Shown: positions 35,854-44,080 of the stretch, one piece after another
Numbering within the stretch: position 1 is the first letter of the stretch
Layout of the letters: each line of letters opens with the position of its first letter
Assembly (NCBI RefSeq): GCF_001434935.1
Contig: NZ_AZEG01000008.1
Coordinates: 1-64,000 of the forward strand
Origin: Liquorilactobacillus uvarum DSM 19971
Lineage (GTDB): Bacteria; Bacillota; Bacilli; Lactobacillales; Lactobacillaceae
Direction of reading: 5' to 3'
Length of the DNA: 64,000 bases
Translations under genes and position numbers: made by a program
Notes under the pieces: generated by a model
Seen by the model: only the letters and a program-made list of their open reading frames with translations
What the model was told of the DNA's origin: nothing
Database searches by the model: none

Positions 35854-35881
35854 TGTCTCTATTTAATGAGACATTTTTTTT
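35854..35881 (+). terminator. Attenuator in the leader of the ABC-F gene
   Basis: TGTCTC pairs with GAGACA across an 8-base loop, followed by eight T. It lies 41 bases before the ABC-F start and no gene ends just upstream other than the ClbS-like gene 162 bases away, so conditional read-through is likely. AATCGGTGT is repeated at 35820-35829 and 35848-35857, the second copy overlapping the stem, so an alternative fold is possible. Confidence 0.65.
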
Positions 35882-35922
35882 GCGATCGATTAATTCTCGC
35901 CTGATATTAAGGGGGAATTTCG

Positions 35923-37440
35923 ATGACGTTAATATTACTTAATGCATTAGAAAAAAAGGTTCAAGGAGAGTTGCTTTTTAGAGCAGCTCACCTAAAAGCT
36001 GGTGCAGGTGAACGTGTAGGAATTATTGGACGTAATGGAAGTGGTAAATCAACGCTTGCAAAAATAATTGCAGGTGAAGACACTGCGTATACCGGTAACT
36101 TAGTTGTGCAAGGTGATCTGCAGTATGTACCGCAGATTGCGATTTCAGATAATAGTTTAAGTGGAGGACAGGTTGAAATTGCCGCACTGCGAACTGCAAT
36201 TGCCAAAAACCCAGCTATTCTGGTTCTTGATGAACCGACAGCTAATCTCGATGAAGGTCATCAAAATTGGCTTTGTAAGTGTCTGTTGAAATATCACGGC
36301 TTGCTGCTGGTCATTTCCCATGATCGCAACCTATTAACTCAAATTGCATCATGCATTTGGGAAATAAAAGATAAATGTTGCAGCGAATTTAGGGGTAGTT
36401 ATGAAAATTATGTGGTAAAAAGTGAGAAGAATTATCAGCAACAGACTAATCTTTATCGTTATCAGATTAAGAAACAAAAAGAAATTGCAGCTGCTGTCCA
36501 ACGTAAAAAGCAAAAAGCTGCTAGTGTACGCAAAGGTAAAAAGATGGGCAGGTTTGAAAGAAAAGATACAAAAAACCTGCGAGAAACTACAGCAGCCAGA
36601 ATGGAAAAAAATGCACATAAAATGTTGAAACAAAGTCAGCGGGCAAATAACGTTGAAAAGCCCCAAGCGCAATTTGAAGTGAAAGTTTTGATGGCTAGTT
36701 TACCAGCGTTTAAAGGGAAAACTGTAGTGGATGCTGATAGAATGATGCTGACGCATAATAAAGAAAAACTATTAGAGCAAACGTCCTTTAAAGTCAAACC
36801 AGGTGAAAAGATAGCGTTAACTGGTCCGAATGGAAGTGGCAAATCAACTTTGCTAAATGCTATTTTTAATCATGAAAAAAATATTTTTGTCTCGAAAGAT
36901 GCTAAAATTGGCATTTTTAAACAAAACTTAATAACACTACCATTGCAAGAAAATATTGCAGATTTTGTCAGGAGAAAGACGGTACTGGATATACAATTTG
37001 TTCGAAGGTTTATGGGGGCTTTGGGACTGCCAGAAAAGTATTGGGATAAAAAAATTGGTTCACTAAGCGGTGGTGAATTATGCAAATTGCAATTAGTAAT
37101 TGTGTTGACTAGTGAGAAGAATTTCCTGCTTCTGGATGAACCGACAAATTTTCTAGATGTAGTGGCCCTCCATGCATTAGAAGAGTTTTTAATGCGTTAT
37201 CCAGGCACTCTTATCTTTGTTTCGCATGATAAATCATTTTGCAGCCATATTGCGACGCGTACGCTTAGCATCTATAAACACCATTTGGTCGACTTTGCCA
37301 AGGAGGAGGTAGACCCTGTTCCGAAAACTGATCTACCCTTATTAAGGTTAGAATATGATCGAGCTCTTCTTGATCCTAAAGTTAATATCTCACAATTAAG
37401 AACAATGTCGCAAAAAATAAAATCTTTGGAAAAAAATTAA
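35923..37440 (+). CDS. ABC-F ribosomal protection protein (Msr/Vga/Lsa-like)
   Basis: A 505-residue soluble protein with two ABC domains and no membrane part. Domain 1 has GRNGSGKST near residue 36, an unusually short stretch to LSGGQ (about residue 86), and ILVLDEPTANLD. A lysine/arginine-rich interdomain linker of about 70 residues (165-245) follows; in this group it reaches into the ribosomal E/P site. Domain 2 has GPNGSGKST near residue 304, LSGGE and FLLLDEPTNFLD. Short domain 1 and the linker are typical of antibiotic-resistance ABC-F proteins acting against macrolides, lincosamides, streptogramin A or pleuromutilins. Spectrum cannot be predicted. An attenuator precedes it. Confidence 0.85.
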   Translation: MTLILLNALEKKVQGELLFRAAHLKAGAGERVGIIGRNGSGKSTLAKIIAGEDTAYTGNLVVQGDLQYVPQIAISDNSLSGGQVEIAALRTAIAKNPAILVLDEPTANLDEGHQNWLCKCLLKYHGLLLVISHDRNLLTQIASCIWEIKDKCCSEFRGSYENYVVKSEKNYQQQTNLYRYQIKKQKEIAAAVQRKKQKAASVRKGKKMGRFERKDTKNLRETTAARMEKNAHKMLKQSQRANNVEKPQAQFEVKVLMASLPAFKGKTVVDADRMMLTHNKEKLLEQTSFKVKPGEKIALTGPNGSGKSTLLNAIFNHEKNIFVSKDAKIGIFKQNLITLPLQENIADFVRRKTVLDIQFVRRFMGALGLPEKYWDKKIGSLSGGELCKLQLVIVLTSEKNFLLLDEPTNFLDVVALHALEEFLMRYPGTLIFVSHDKSFCSHIATRTLSIYKHHLVDFAKEEVDPVPKTDLPLLRLEYDRALLDPKVNISQLRTMSQKIKSLEKN

Positions 37441-37709
37441 ATCCATGAATTTAGTGGGATAAACTAATAAAAAGCCACTAGGAAAAAGAGTTTTAGCATA
37501 AATAATCAACTTGACTTTAATCGTTTTTTTCAATAACATGGAAAAAGATTAAAGTGAATTAATTTATAAAAAGGTCGGTAATCAATTTGCTGGTAGCTGT
37601 TTTTATAGAATTACTTAATCGTCAATAATATGTTAACTGATGGATAAACATAATAATCTTTATTATTGGTACGTTATTCATTTCTGCATAGATAAAAGGA
37701 GAATTAATT

Positions 37710-38618
37710 ATGGACGACATTTTAACTGTCAAAAATCTGAATAAGTCTTTTGGCAAAAATAAAGTGTTAAAAGATGTTTCTTTTAACGTTCAACCAGGAA
37801 AAGTTGTGGGTTTGGTTGGTCCTAACGGTGCCGGGAAAACGACAATCATGAAAGCAGTTCTTGGCTTGTTTGATTTCCAGGGCGGAAGTATTTTAATCAA
37901 TGGTAAAGGTGTTTCAATTACGAAACATCAAGCCTTGAGTGAAGTCGGGGCTCTTATTGAATATCCGGGAATTTATCCTTTCTTAACGGGAATGCAACAT
38001 TTGGAGCTTTTTGCAGATGATACATCGACCGATAAAGCAGACATTCAAAATGTAATTGATGAATTAAATATTGGATCATATATCAATCGAAAAGCAAAAG
38101 CGTATTCCTTGGGAATGAAGCAAAAACTTGGAATTGCTTTAGCACTTTTAAACAATCCAAAATTCGTGATTCTTGATGAACCAATGAACGGTCTTGATCC
38201 TAAAGCTACAAAAGAATTGCGTAACTTAATTCTTGACTTAGCTAAAAAGGGAACGACTTTCTTAATATCAAGCCATATTTTGAGTGAATTGGAAAAATTG
38301 GTTGATGAAATTGTGGTCATTGATAATGGAAAAATAATCAAACAAACTAGTATGGAAGATCTAAGTGATTCAAATGGGAATTATCTGGTGCTGACAACCA
38401 CTAATGATACTAAGGCACGTGAAATTCTAAGTGCCGAAGGAGTTACTTTGGAAAAATCAGATAAATTGAAAATCAAGAAAACAAGTGATGATCAATTAGC
38501 TGGTCTTATTCAATTGATGAGCAGCCATAATATCAATATTGTTGATGTGCAGCATGAACAAAATGATCTGGAAACGTCATTGCTGGATCTTTTGGATAAT
38601 GATCAGGTAAAGGAGTAA
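37710..38618 (+). CDS. ABC-2 exporter ATP-binding protein
   Basis: A 302-residue ATPase with Walker A GPNGAGKTT near residue 38, signature YSLGMKQKLGIA, Walker B FVILDEPMNGLDP and the H-loop SSHILSELE. The sequence YSLGMKQ and the extra C-terminal domain of about 80 residues are typical of bacitracin/lantibiotic-immunity-type ABC-2 ATPases (BcrA/NatA group). It precedes the permease gene by four bases. Probable role: export of, or protection against, a peptide or drug at the membrane. Confidence 0.88.
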   Translation: MDDILTVKNLNKSFGKNKVLKDVSFNVQPGKVVGLVGPNGAGKTTIMKAVLGLFDFQGGSILINGKGVSITKHQALSEVGALIEYPGIYPFLTGMQHLELFADDTSTDKADIQNVIDELNIGSYINRKAKAYSLGMKQKLGIALALLNNPKFVILDEPMNGLDPKATKELRNLILDLAKKGTTFLISSHILSELEKLVDEIVVIDNGKIIKQTSMEDLSDSNGNYLVLTTTNDTKAREILSAEGVTLEKSDKLKIKKTSDDQLAGLIQLMSSHNINIVDVQHEQNDLETSLLDLLDNDQVKE

Positions 38619-38622
38619 TAGA

Positions 38623-39399
38623 ATGGTAACATTAATAAGACAAGAACTTTTTAAATTGATGCACAAGAAAAGTACCATTATTGGAACAATCGCTTTGTTG
38701 TTATTGATGACAATATTCGCTGTTTTTAGTAAGTTACAGCCTAGTTTTTCAGACCCTAAAGGGGAATTTATTGCTGCCTACGGCGGAACATCTTGGGTTG
38801 TATTTTTTATGATTGCAGCCTGCAGCACCATTGTTGCAATGGAATTTCAATATGGAACCATCAAGGAACTGCTTTACCGCAAATATTATCGTGGTGAAAT
38901 TTTGGCAAGTAAATGGATTACGATGTTTATTTATTCGTTATATTTTTATGTGTTATCATTTATTTTCTCTGTCATTTTAAAAATGGTGCTTTTTAACTCG
39001 AAATTTAGTTTTAGTGACATTTATACAAATGATCAATCTGTTATGCATGTAACTTTAGTAACTTACGCGGGTAGTTTTGTTGGGTTATGGTTATTATTGA
39101 GTTTAGTTTTACTGCTGGCCAATGTGTTTAAAAGTTCAGCAGCTGCAATTTCAGTCGGAATTGTCGGTTATTTTGCAACCAGTATTGCTTCCAGTTTAAT
39201 GTTTATGTTGATCAATAAGTGGGAATGGCTAAAGTGGAATCCGCTGAATATGCTTAACCTTTCAGACCAATTAAGCAACTCGACTGTAATAGGAACTCTG
39301 ACACGTTTGTCGAATACAGAACTTGTCTGGGGGAACTTGGTTTATACAGGTATCTTCCTTTTCTTAGGATATTTGGTTTTCCGTAGACGTAATGTTTAA
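38623..39399 (+). CDS. ABC-2 type permease
   Basis: A 258-residue membrane protein with six hydrophobic segments, the partner of the preceding ATPase. The opening LIRQELFKLMHKKSTIIGTIALLLLM is the usual N-terminus of BcrB/LanE-like permeases, and MEFQYGTIKELLYRKYYRGEILASKWI resembles the conserved T-I-K-x-L/R motif. AAAGGAG in the end of the ATPase gene gives the ribosome site. A shared terminator follows. No bacteriocin gene is near, so immunity versus general drug export cannot be decided. Confidence 0.85.
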   Translation: MVTLIRQELFKLMHKKSTIIGTIALLLLMTIFAVFSKLQPSFSDPKGEFIAAYGGTSWVVFFMIAACSTIVAMEFQYGTIKELLYRKYYRGEILASKWITMFIYSLYFYVLSFIFSVILKMVLFNSKFSFSDIYTNDQSVMHVTLVTYAGSFVGLWLLLSLVLLLANVFKSSAAAISVGIVGYFATSIASSLMFMLINKWEWLKWNPLNMLNLSDQLSNSTVIGTLTRLSNTELVWGNLVYTGIFLFLGYLVFRRRNV

Positions 39400-39433
39400 T
39401 TTTTTTAGTGTTTCGTATTAGATGACAAAGTAC

Positions 39434-39482
39434 AAAACTCTCAGATATAAACTCGATACGAGTTCATATCTGAGAGTTTTTA
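39434..39482. terminator. Bidirectional terminator between exporter and GT8 gene
   Basis: AAAACTCTCAGATAT pairs with ATATCTGAGAGTTTT, with an inner AACTCG/CGAGTT stem, giving A and T runs on both sides of the hairpin for convergent genes. Confidence 0.88.
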
Positions 39483-39484
39483 GT

Positions 39485-40321
39485 TTAATCAATTTTGGCA
39501 GCAGTTAACTTTGACAAATGAGCATAGTGTTTATACAGTGCTGCAAATTTACCTTTACCATTTTTTTCCCATGGTTTTTCTTTACCACAAAAATGTAGAA
39601 AAATAGTATTGTTAATTACCCAATCTAGATCCCAAGTTCCATTGCTAATCATTTCATATGTCAAATTTTTTCTGGCATCGAAATTATAAACTTGATCTGG
39701 CAGAGACAAGATTTGATCACCGAATAAAGAGTTCAAAATATCCTGATCTGGGAGAAGCAGTGTAGCTCTTTTTTCACGAATAAAGTCATAAATAATCTTG
39801 TGGTTTATTATATGTCTTGCTTGCACAACGTTAATTAGTAAAACACCTGAATTATAGTACTGTTCAGTATCGTAATTTTGAAGACGTACTTTATTAACGA
39901 CAGTCGTTAAGTTAGTTAATTGTGAATGACTTGCTGCTGCGTAAAGGTAACTATTGAGCTTTAAGTCATAAAGGGATGAGATATCATTAATGCATAGAAT
40001 ATCAGCATCCAAGTATAAAATTTTTTCAACATCTTTGGGGAGATAGTCTTGAGCCAATAATCTGTAGTAAATTGTTTCAGGATAACGTTTTGTAACTGGA
40101 GCATATTTAAAATCATTTGCACCAATAATGAGTGGTTTATAACACATATTTAGTGCAGAACAAAATTTTTTAAATTCATTTTCCCAGTCGAATTTCTTTT
40201 TTTGGAGTACAAAAACCCTAAAAAAAGTATTGGGTGTATTGTTTCTAAGAGAAAATAAAGTTGTTTTTAATTGTTCAAAATAATTATCGTCAATTGAAAA
40301 TAAAAGGTTAATAGTTTTCAA
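39485..40321 (-). CDS. Glycosyltransferase family 8
   Basis: A 278-residue GT-A enzyme starting at TTG behind AAGGAAG. The N-terminal INLLFSIDDNYFEQLKTTLFSL is the family opening, RYPETIYYRLLAQDYLP is the acceptor/donor region, and KILYLDADIL carries the D-x-D metal-nucleotide motif near residue 100. NSGVLLINV and LPDQDILNSLF are further GT8 signatures, and LHFCGKEKPW is the C-terminal His motif. It likely adds galactose or glucose to lipopolysaccharide-like acceptors, teichoic acid or a surface glycoprotein. It stands alone. Confidence 0.87.
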   Translation of the reverse strand: MKTINLLFSIDDNYFEQLKTTLFSLRNNTPNTFFRVFVLQKKKFDWENEFKKFCSALNMCYKPLIIGANDFKYAPVTKRYPETIYYRLLAQDYLPKDVEKILYLDADILCINDISSLYDLKLNSYLYAAASHSQLTNLTTVVNKVRLQNYDTEQYYNSGVLLINVVQARHIINHKIIYDFIREKRATLLLPDQDILNSLFGDQILSLPDQVYNFDARKNLTYEMISNGTWDLDWVINNTIFLHFCGKEKPWEKNGKGKFAALYKHYAHLSKLTAAKID

Positions 40322-40560
40322 ATGTATTCTTCCTTATTTTTCTATAGTTTGTTTATTCAATTTGAATAGTCCTTCTATCAGTTATTTTAACATATTGAAA
40401 AAACTGTTGTTTGTTTAAAAATTTTATCGATTATGGTGAAAAACTTGAAATTTTAAATAGCAAGTTGATAATGTACTGGCCATTCAAGATTGTTCAGTTA
40501 AAAGATAAGATGCTGCCAGTTAAACATTACTTTTTACCATTGATCTTTAAATTGAACCGA

Positions 40561-40575
40561 TTGTCATTTTGACAA
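40561..40575. promoter_or_regulatory. Inverted repeat before the LytTR gene, candidate autoregulatory site
   Basis: TTGTCA-TTT-TGACAA is a perfect palindrome around a 3-base centre, about 60 bases before the LytTR start. LytTR/membrane-inhibitor systems are known to bind paired short repeats upstream of their own operon. The rest of 40322-40632 holds no recognised gene. Confidence 0.5.
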
Positions 40576-40632
40576 GTATTAATTGACTCGGGCTTGTATA
40601 CTTAGTTCAGAAACAAGAAGGGGGACAGATAG

Positions 40633-41067
40633 ATGCGTGTAAATTTTTATATTGATCCAGAGCACAAAGAACATGTTGATTTTTTTCTAAAGAAAATCGA
40701 GCCTTGGCATCAGAAAATAGCTGCTAATTTACAGCAAGATACAACGTTTATATGGGGATACAGAGAAGAAACTGCTGCACCGTTAGAATTCAAAAAAATA
40801 ATTCGTTTTTTCACAGAAGATAAATATGTTTTTTGCAGTGCCACAGATCAAGGTAGTTTCAAGGTCAAAAAGAGGATCTATCAACTGGCAAAAGAATTAC
40901 CTGATCAATTTATTCAAGTTTCAAGCAGCGAAATAGTTAATTTTAATTTTGTAGACCATCTCGAGATGAGTTCAGCAGGAGCGATCATAATACGATTAAT
41001 TAACGATGAGACTGCCTTAGTTTCACGCAGATTCGTAAAAGAATTGAAAAGGAGATTGAAATTATAA
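40633..41067 (+). CDS. LytTR family DNA-binding regulator
   Basis: A 144-residue protein without receiver domain. The C-terminal half (about residues 45-142) matches the LytTR fold, with EDKYVFCSATDQGSFKVKKRIYQLAKELPDQFIQVSSSEIVNFNFVDHLEM and the terminal RRFVKELKRRL. The gene overlaps the following DUF3021 membrane gene. Such pairs (LytTR regulatory systems) have the membrane protein holding the regulator inactive, as shown for HdrRM and BrsRM in Streptococcus mutans; what triggers this pair is unknown. Confidence 0.85.
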   Translation: MRVNFYIDPEHKEHVDFFLKKIEPWHQKIAANLQQDTTFIWGYREETAAPLEFKKIIRFFTEDKYVFCSATDQGSFKVKKRIYQLAKELPDQFIQVSSSEIVNFNFVDHLEMSSAGAIIIRLINDETALVSRRFVKELKRRLKL

Positions 41068-41525
41068 TGAATAGAAAAATGTTAAAAACTGCCATTTCAG
41101 GGATTCCGATCGGTATCACAATCGGATTATTAATTTCGCTTTTTTTCTCATATGCATACGGACTTGAAAACTACTTTCCTTCTGCACCGCGCTTCATAGA
41201 AAGTTTTGAAAGACCGTTAAATGCCTTAGCAATTTCCATTATTTTGTGGGCGTTGATCGGAATTTTATTTTCAGTTTCATCCCTAATCTTTGAAAAAGAA
41301 AATTGGAGTATTACACGTCAAACAATAACCCATTTCTTAGTTACTTTCGGTGGCTTTACGCCGTTGGCAATTTTGTCCGGTTGGTTTCCGCTTCAATGGG
41401 GAGTGTTCTTTTTCTTCACGATTATTTTTATAATTATATATATAATCATGTGGTTAGTTAGCATGATAAGTGCACGGCGTGATATTGAAAAAATTAACAG
41501 AAATCTCAAAAAAAGAAGTTCATAA
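41067..41525 (+). CDS. DUF3021 membrane protein, partner of the LytTR regulator
   Basis: A 152-residue protein with four hydrophobic segments (about 10-30, 50-75, 88-108, 112-135) and basic ends. The start overlaps the stop of the LytTR gene by one base. DUF3021 proteins are the usual membrane inhibitors in LytTR regulatory systems. No enzymatic motif is seen. Confidence 0.82.
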   Translation: MNRKMLKTAISGIPIGITIGLLISLFFSYAYGLENYFPSAPRFIESFERPLNALAISIILWALIGILFSVSSLIFEKENWSITRQTITHFLVTFGGFTPLAILSGWFPLQWGVFFFFTIIFIIIYIIMWLVSMISARRDIEKINRNLKKRSS

Positions 41526-41554
41526 GCTGAGATTGAAACAGTATGTTATACTTA

Positions 41555-41679
41555 TCTTGGATAGTAAAAACACTGTCTGGTTGGTAGTCCAGACGCTAAA
41601 TTTGGAACGTAAATATTAGTCAGTAACCTGCCTCCTTGGTTGTCCTTCTATCTGCAATTAAAAGGAGGGACAACTTTTT
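41555..41679 (+). ncRNA. yjdF-type riboswitch/leader with a sequestered ribosome site
   Basis: The leader before yjdF contains a GTCTGG/CCAGAC hairpin at about 41571-41593 and a switch region at the end. GTTGTCC (41639-41645) pairs with GGACAAC (41668-41674), and CCTCCTT (41631-41637) can alternatively pair with AAGGAGG (41662-41668); both pairings mask the ribosome site GGAGGG at 41664-41669. yjdF RNAs in Firmicutes bind azaaromatic compounds and control yjdF translation. The assignment rests on gene identity and the masking stem; the full consensus was not aligned. Confidence 0.65.
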
Positions 41680-42102
41680 ATGTTAACCATAAGAGGAAGT
41701 TTAACAATTATTTATGAACCACCATTTTATAAAGGTATCTTTGAAGAAGAAACACAGTGTTCTTATCGAGTTGCACAGTTCAATTTTGGAACTTCGGTAC
41801 CAAAAACGAGGCTTGTGTATCTTTACTTGTTAGATCACTACAGTGAATTAACGTTTTATGAGCAGAAGCAAAAGACTAAACTTTGTCTTAAACACGCAAA
41901 TCCCAAAAGATTGCAGCGGCTAGCACGCAAAAATGTAGGAGCTGATTTCAAAGGTACTAAAGCACAACAGGCATTGCAAAAACAACATCAAAGCTGTAAG
42001 AGAAGTGGCAAGAAACAGCGTAATTTAGTTAAAAAAAATAAAAAACAGTTTCAGTATGAACAAAGAAAAAATAAACGACTGCAAAAACACAAGGGACACT
42101 AA
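41680..42102 (+). CDS. yjdF: YjdF family protein (DUF2992)
   Basis: A 140-residue protein. The N-terminal beta-rich half LTIIYEPPFYKGIFEEETQCSYRVAQFNFGTSVPKTRLVYLYLLDHYSELTF is the DUF2992/YjdF domain; the C-terminal part from about residue 80 is very rich in Lys, Arg and Gln (R-L-A-R-K-N-V-G, K-A-Q-Q-A-L-Q-K) and looks nucleic-acid binding. Function is unknown; family members are controlled by azaaromatic-binding riboswitches, suggesting a role in handling such toxic compounds. The start and GGAGGG ribosome site lie inside a masking stem. Confidence 0.88.
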   Translation: MLTIRGSLTIIYEPPFYKGIFEEETQCSYRVAQFNFGTSVPKTRLVYLYLLDHYSELTFYEQKQKTKLCLKHANPKRLQRLARKNVGADFKGTKAQQALQKQHQSCKRSGKKQRNLVKKNKKQFQYEQRKNKRLQKHKGH

Positions 42103-42154
42103 ATTAAGAACTAGGGTTTGTTGAAGCTAGCATTATTATGAAAATAAGTACCTG

Positions 42155-42192
42155 ATTGCGGGCAGATAATACATTAGTCCGCAATTTTTTTA
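42155..42192 (+). terminator. Terminator of yjdF
   Basis: ATTGCGG pairs with CCGCAAT across a 17-base loop, followed by six or more T. Confidence 0.75.
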
Positions 42193-42213
42193 TAATTTAG
42201 TAGGAGTGAAATA

Positions 42214-42852
42214 ATGAAAAATTATATTTTTGATTTCGATGGTACATTAGCTAATTCTGGCAAAACTGCAATTTTAGCTACCCAAGCGGCATTCAAAGAT
42301 TTTGATTTGCCACTTCCCGCAGCGGCTGATATAGAATATTACATGGGTGTTCCAATTGAAGTTTCGTTTAAAAAAATGACAGACAAAGAATTTACAAGTG
42401 CACAGTTTGCTGAACTAATCAGTTTATTTCGCGTGCATTACAAAGCATTTGAGTCTGAGAACTTGGTACTATTTCCGGAAATGGAGCATGTTTTGGAAAA
42501 AATGTCTGTGGCAAATAAAAGTATGTTCGTTCTTTCAAGCAAACATTCTGTAGCTTTGAACCGAAATTTGGAACAATTGAATGTTTTGCAACATTTTCAG
42601 GCAGTTTGCGGTTCAGATCAGGTAAAAAAATATAAACCAGCACCTGACGGAATCTTGCATATTTTAGAAGCAAATAACTTGAAAAAAAATGAAACAATCA
42701 TGATTGGGGATGCAATCTATGACTTACAGATGGGAAGAACTGCAGGTGTATTTACTTGCGGTGTGACATGGGGAGCACATGCTAGTTCACTGCTTGAAAA
42801 AGAAAAACCAGACTATTTAGTTGATAAAGTCATAGATTTACTGAAAATATAA
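42214..42852 (+). CDS. HAD-superfamily phosphatase (phosphoglycolate phosphatase-like)
   Basis: A 212-residue HAD hydrolase with a helical C1 cap. Motif I IFDFDGTLANS (residues 4-14), motif II FVLSSKHS near residue 107, motif III Lys in VKKYKPAPDG near residue 142, and motif IV ETIMIGDAIYDLQMG near residue 164. The pattern matches Gph/PpaX/YsaA-like enzymes. Substrates may be phosphoglycolate, pyrophosphate or small sugar phosphates. The ribosome site TAGGAG lies nine bases before ATG. Confidence 0.85.
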   Translation: MKNYIFDFDGTLANSGKTAILATQAAFKDFDLPLPAAADIEYYMGVPIEVSFKKMTDKEFTSAQFAELISLFRVHYKAFESENLVLFPEMEHVLEKMSVANKSMFVLSSKHSVALNRNLEQLNVLQHFQAVCGSDQVKKYKPAPDGILHILEANNLKKNETIMIGDAIYDLQMGRTAGVFTCGVTWGAHASSLLEKEKPDYLVDKVIDLLKI

Positions 42853-43010
42853 CCGTACTTTGAGAAAAACGATACGTAAGATCCAAGTCTAGTCTCTAGC
42901 TAGAAGTTTATATCACTGCTCTTTTTTGTTTAGAAAAACAGTGATTAAACCGTTTTTTTGCTAACAACAAACTATTATATTGTAGACAAATAGGATGGAG
43001 GAATTTGTAT

Positions 43011-43511
43011 ATGCAAGATGATGCTTTATTGGTGATAGATCTTCAAAATGGTGTGTGCCGCAAAAATGAGATAGATGTTGATCATTTTGAAGATTTGATT
43101 GTAAAAGTTTCAAATCGTATAAAAAGTTATGCTGATAGCAGTAAACCTGTAATTATCGTCCAACATGAAGACAAAGAATTGGTGAAAGGTTCTGTCCAGT
43201 GGCAGCTTGTTTCTAAGCTTAAACTGACTGGTAAAGTTTATTTTATAGCAAAAGAACATGCTAACAGTTTTTTCCACACAGATTTAAAGAAATTGCTGGC
43301 ACAATTAAATGTTCAACAGATCGAACTTTGCGGAGCACAGACTGAGTATTGTATTGATGCAACTGTTAAATTTGCACATGGGTTAGGTTACAAGGTTCTA
43401 ATGTGCCACGGACTAACGACAACGTGGGATAACCAATTCATGACTGCGCAGCAAACAATCAGTTTTTATGAAAACATTTGGAACGAGCGCTTTCTTCAAT
43501 TTATTGATTAG
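43011..43511 (+). CDS. Cysteine hydrolase, isochorismatase-like
   Basis: About 166 residues from ATG 43011, favoured by GGAGGA at 42998-43003; a TTG at 43005 is open but too close. The catalytic triad of the isochorismatase/nicotinamidase fold is visible: Asp in LLVIDLQNGV near residue 9, Lys in AKEHANSFFHT near residue 84, and Cys in ELCGAQTEYCIDATVKFA near residue 115. It is a small member without obvious Zn ligands of nicotinamidases. Substrate unknown (an amide or N-carbamoyl compound). Confidence 0.83.
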   Translation: MQDDALLVIDLQNGVCRKNEIDVDHFEDLIVKVSNRIKSYADSSKPVIIVQHEDKELVKGSVQWQLVSKLKLTGKVYFIAKEHANSFFHTDLKKLLAQLNVQQIELCGAQTEYCIDATVKFAHGLGYKVLMCHGLTTTWDNQFMTAQQTISFYENIWNERFLQFID

Positions 43512-43562
43512 TTTTTTCGATCAAAAGAGCAATTTTTTACTTAGGATAAGAGGACCAGAGAT

Positions 43563-44027
43563 ATGAAAAAAGAGTTGCAATTCAAGGAAATAAATAAACT
43601 TACTGAAGAACATTATCAGTTACTGCTGGATGCAGATCCTTCACGGAAGATGCTTATGAATTATACAAAAAGGAGCATTTGCATTGAAGCAAGGCAAGAA
43701 GAAGTTTTTTCAGGGGTCATGCTCCTGTTGCCTACAAGGCCTGAGACAATTGAAATTATAAATATTGCAGTTGTCAAACAGTTTCGTAATCACGGAATAG
43801 GTCAAAGGCTGCTTAAATGTGCACAAAATTGGGCTAAGCAAAAGGGCTATAGAGTTATTGAAATTGGAACTGGCAGCACAAGCTTTGGGCAGTTGTACTT
43901 ATACCAAAAAAATGGATTCAGAATTTGTGGAATAGATAAAAATTTTTTTGTAGAACATTATGAACGGCCAATCTTTGAGAATAAATTACGTTTAAGAGAT
44001 ATGATCCGGTTAAGGCTGTATCTTTGA
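43563..44027 (+). CDS. GNAT family N-acetyltransferase
   Basis: A 154-residue acetyltransferase. IINIAVVKQFRNHGIGQRLLKCAQNWAKQKGYRVIEIGTG is motif A with R-N-H-G-I-G-Q-R as acetyl-CoA loop, and LYLYQKNGFRICGIDKNFFVEHY is the C-terminal motif. The ending with F-F-V-E-H-Y-x-x-P-I-F-E-x-G/N is common in a lactobacillar/bacillar subgroup, some annotated as aminoglycoside N6-acetyltransferase-like. The substrate is not known. It is preceded by AAGAGGA. Confidence 0.8.
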   Translation: MKKELQFKEINKLTEEHYQLLLDADPSRKMLMNYTKRSICIEARQEEVFSGVMLLLPTRPETIEIINIAVVKQFRNHGIGQRLLKCAQNWAKQKGYRVIEIGTGSTSFGQLYLYQKNGFRICGIDKNFFVEHYERPIFENKLRLRDMIRLRLYL

Positions 44028-44080
44028 GCTAAAAGAAAAAGATATGTAGAACATCATTTTTAAAGAGAAGAGGAATTGGA

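Noticed and set aside
36349-36672. Minus-strand frame inside the ABC-F linker
   Set aside because: Shadow of the Lys-rich linker; Phe/Leu-rich composition comes from antisense AAA codons.
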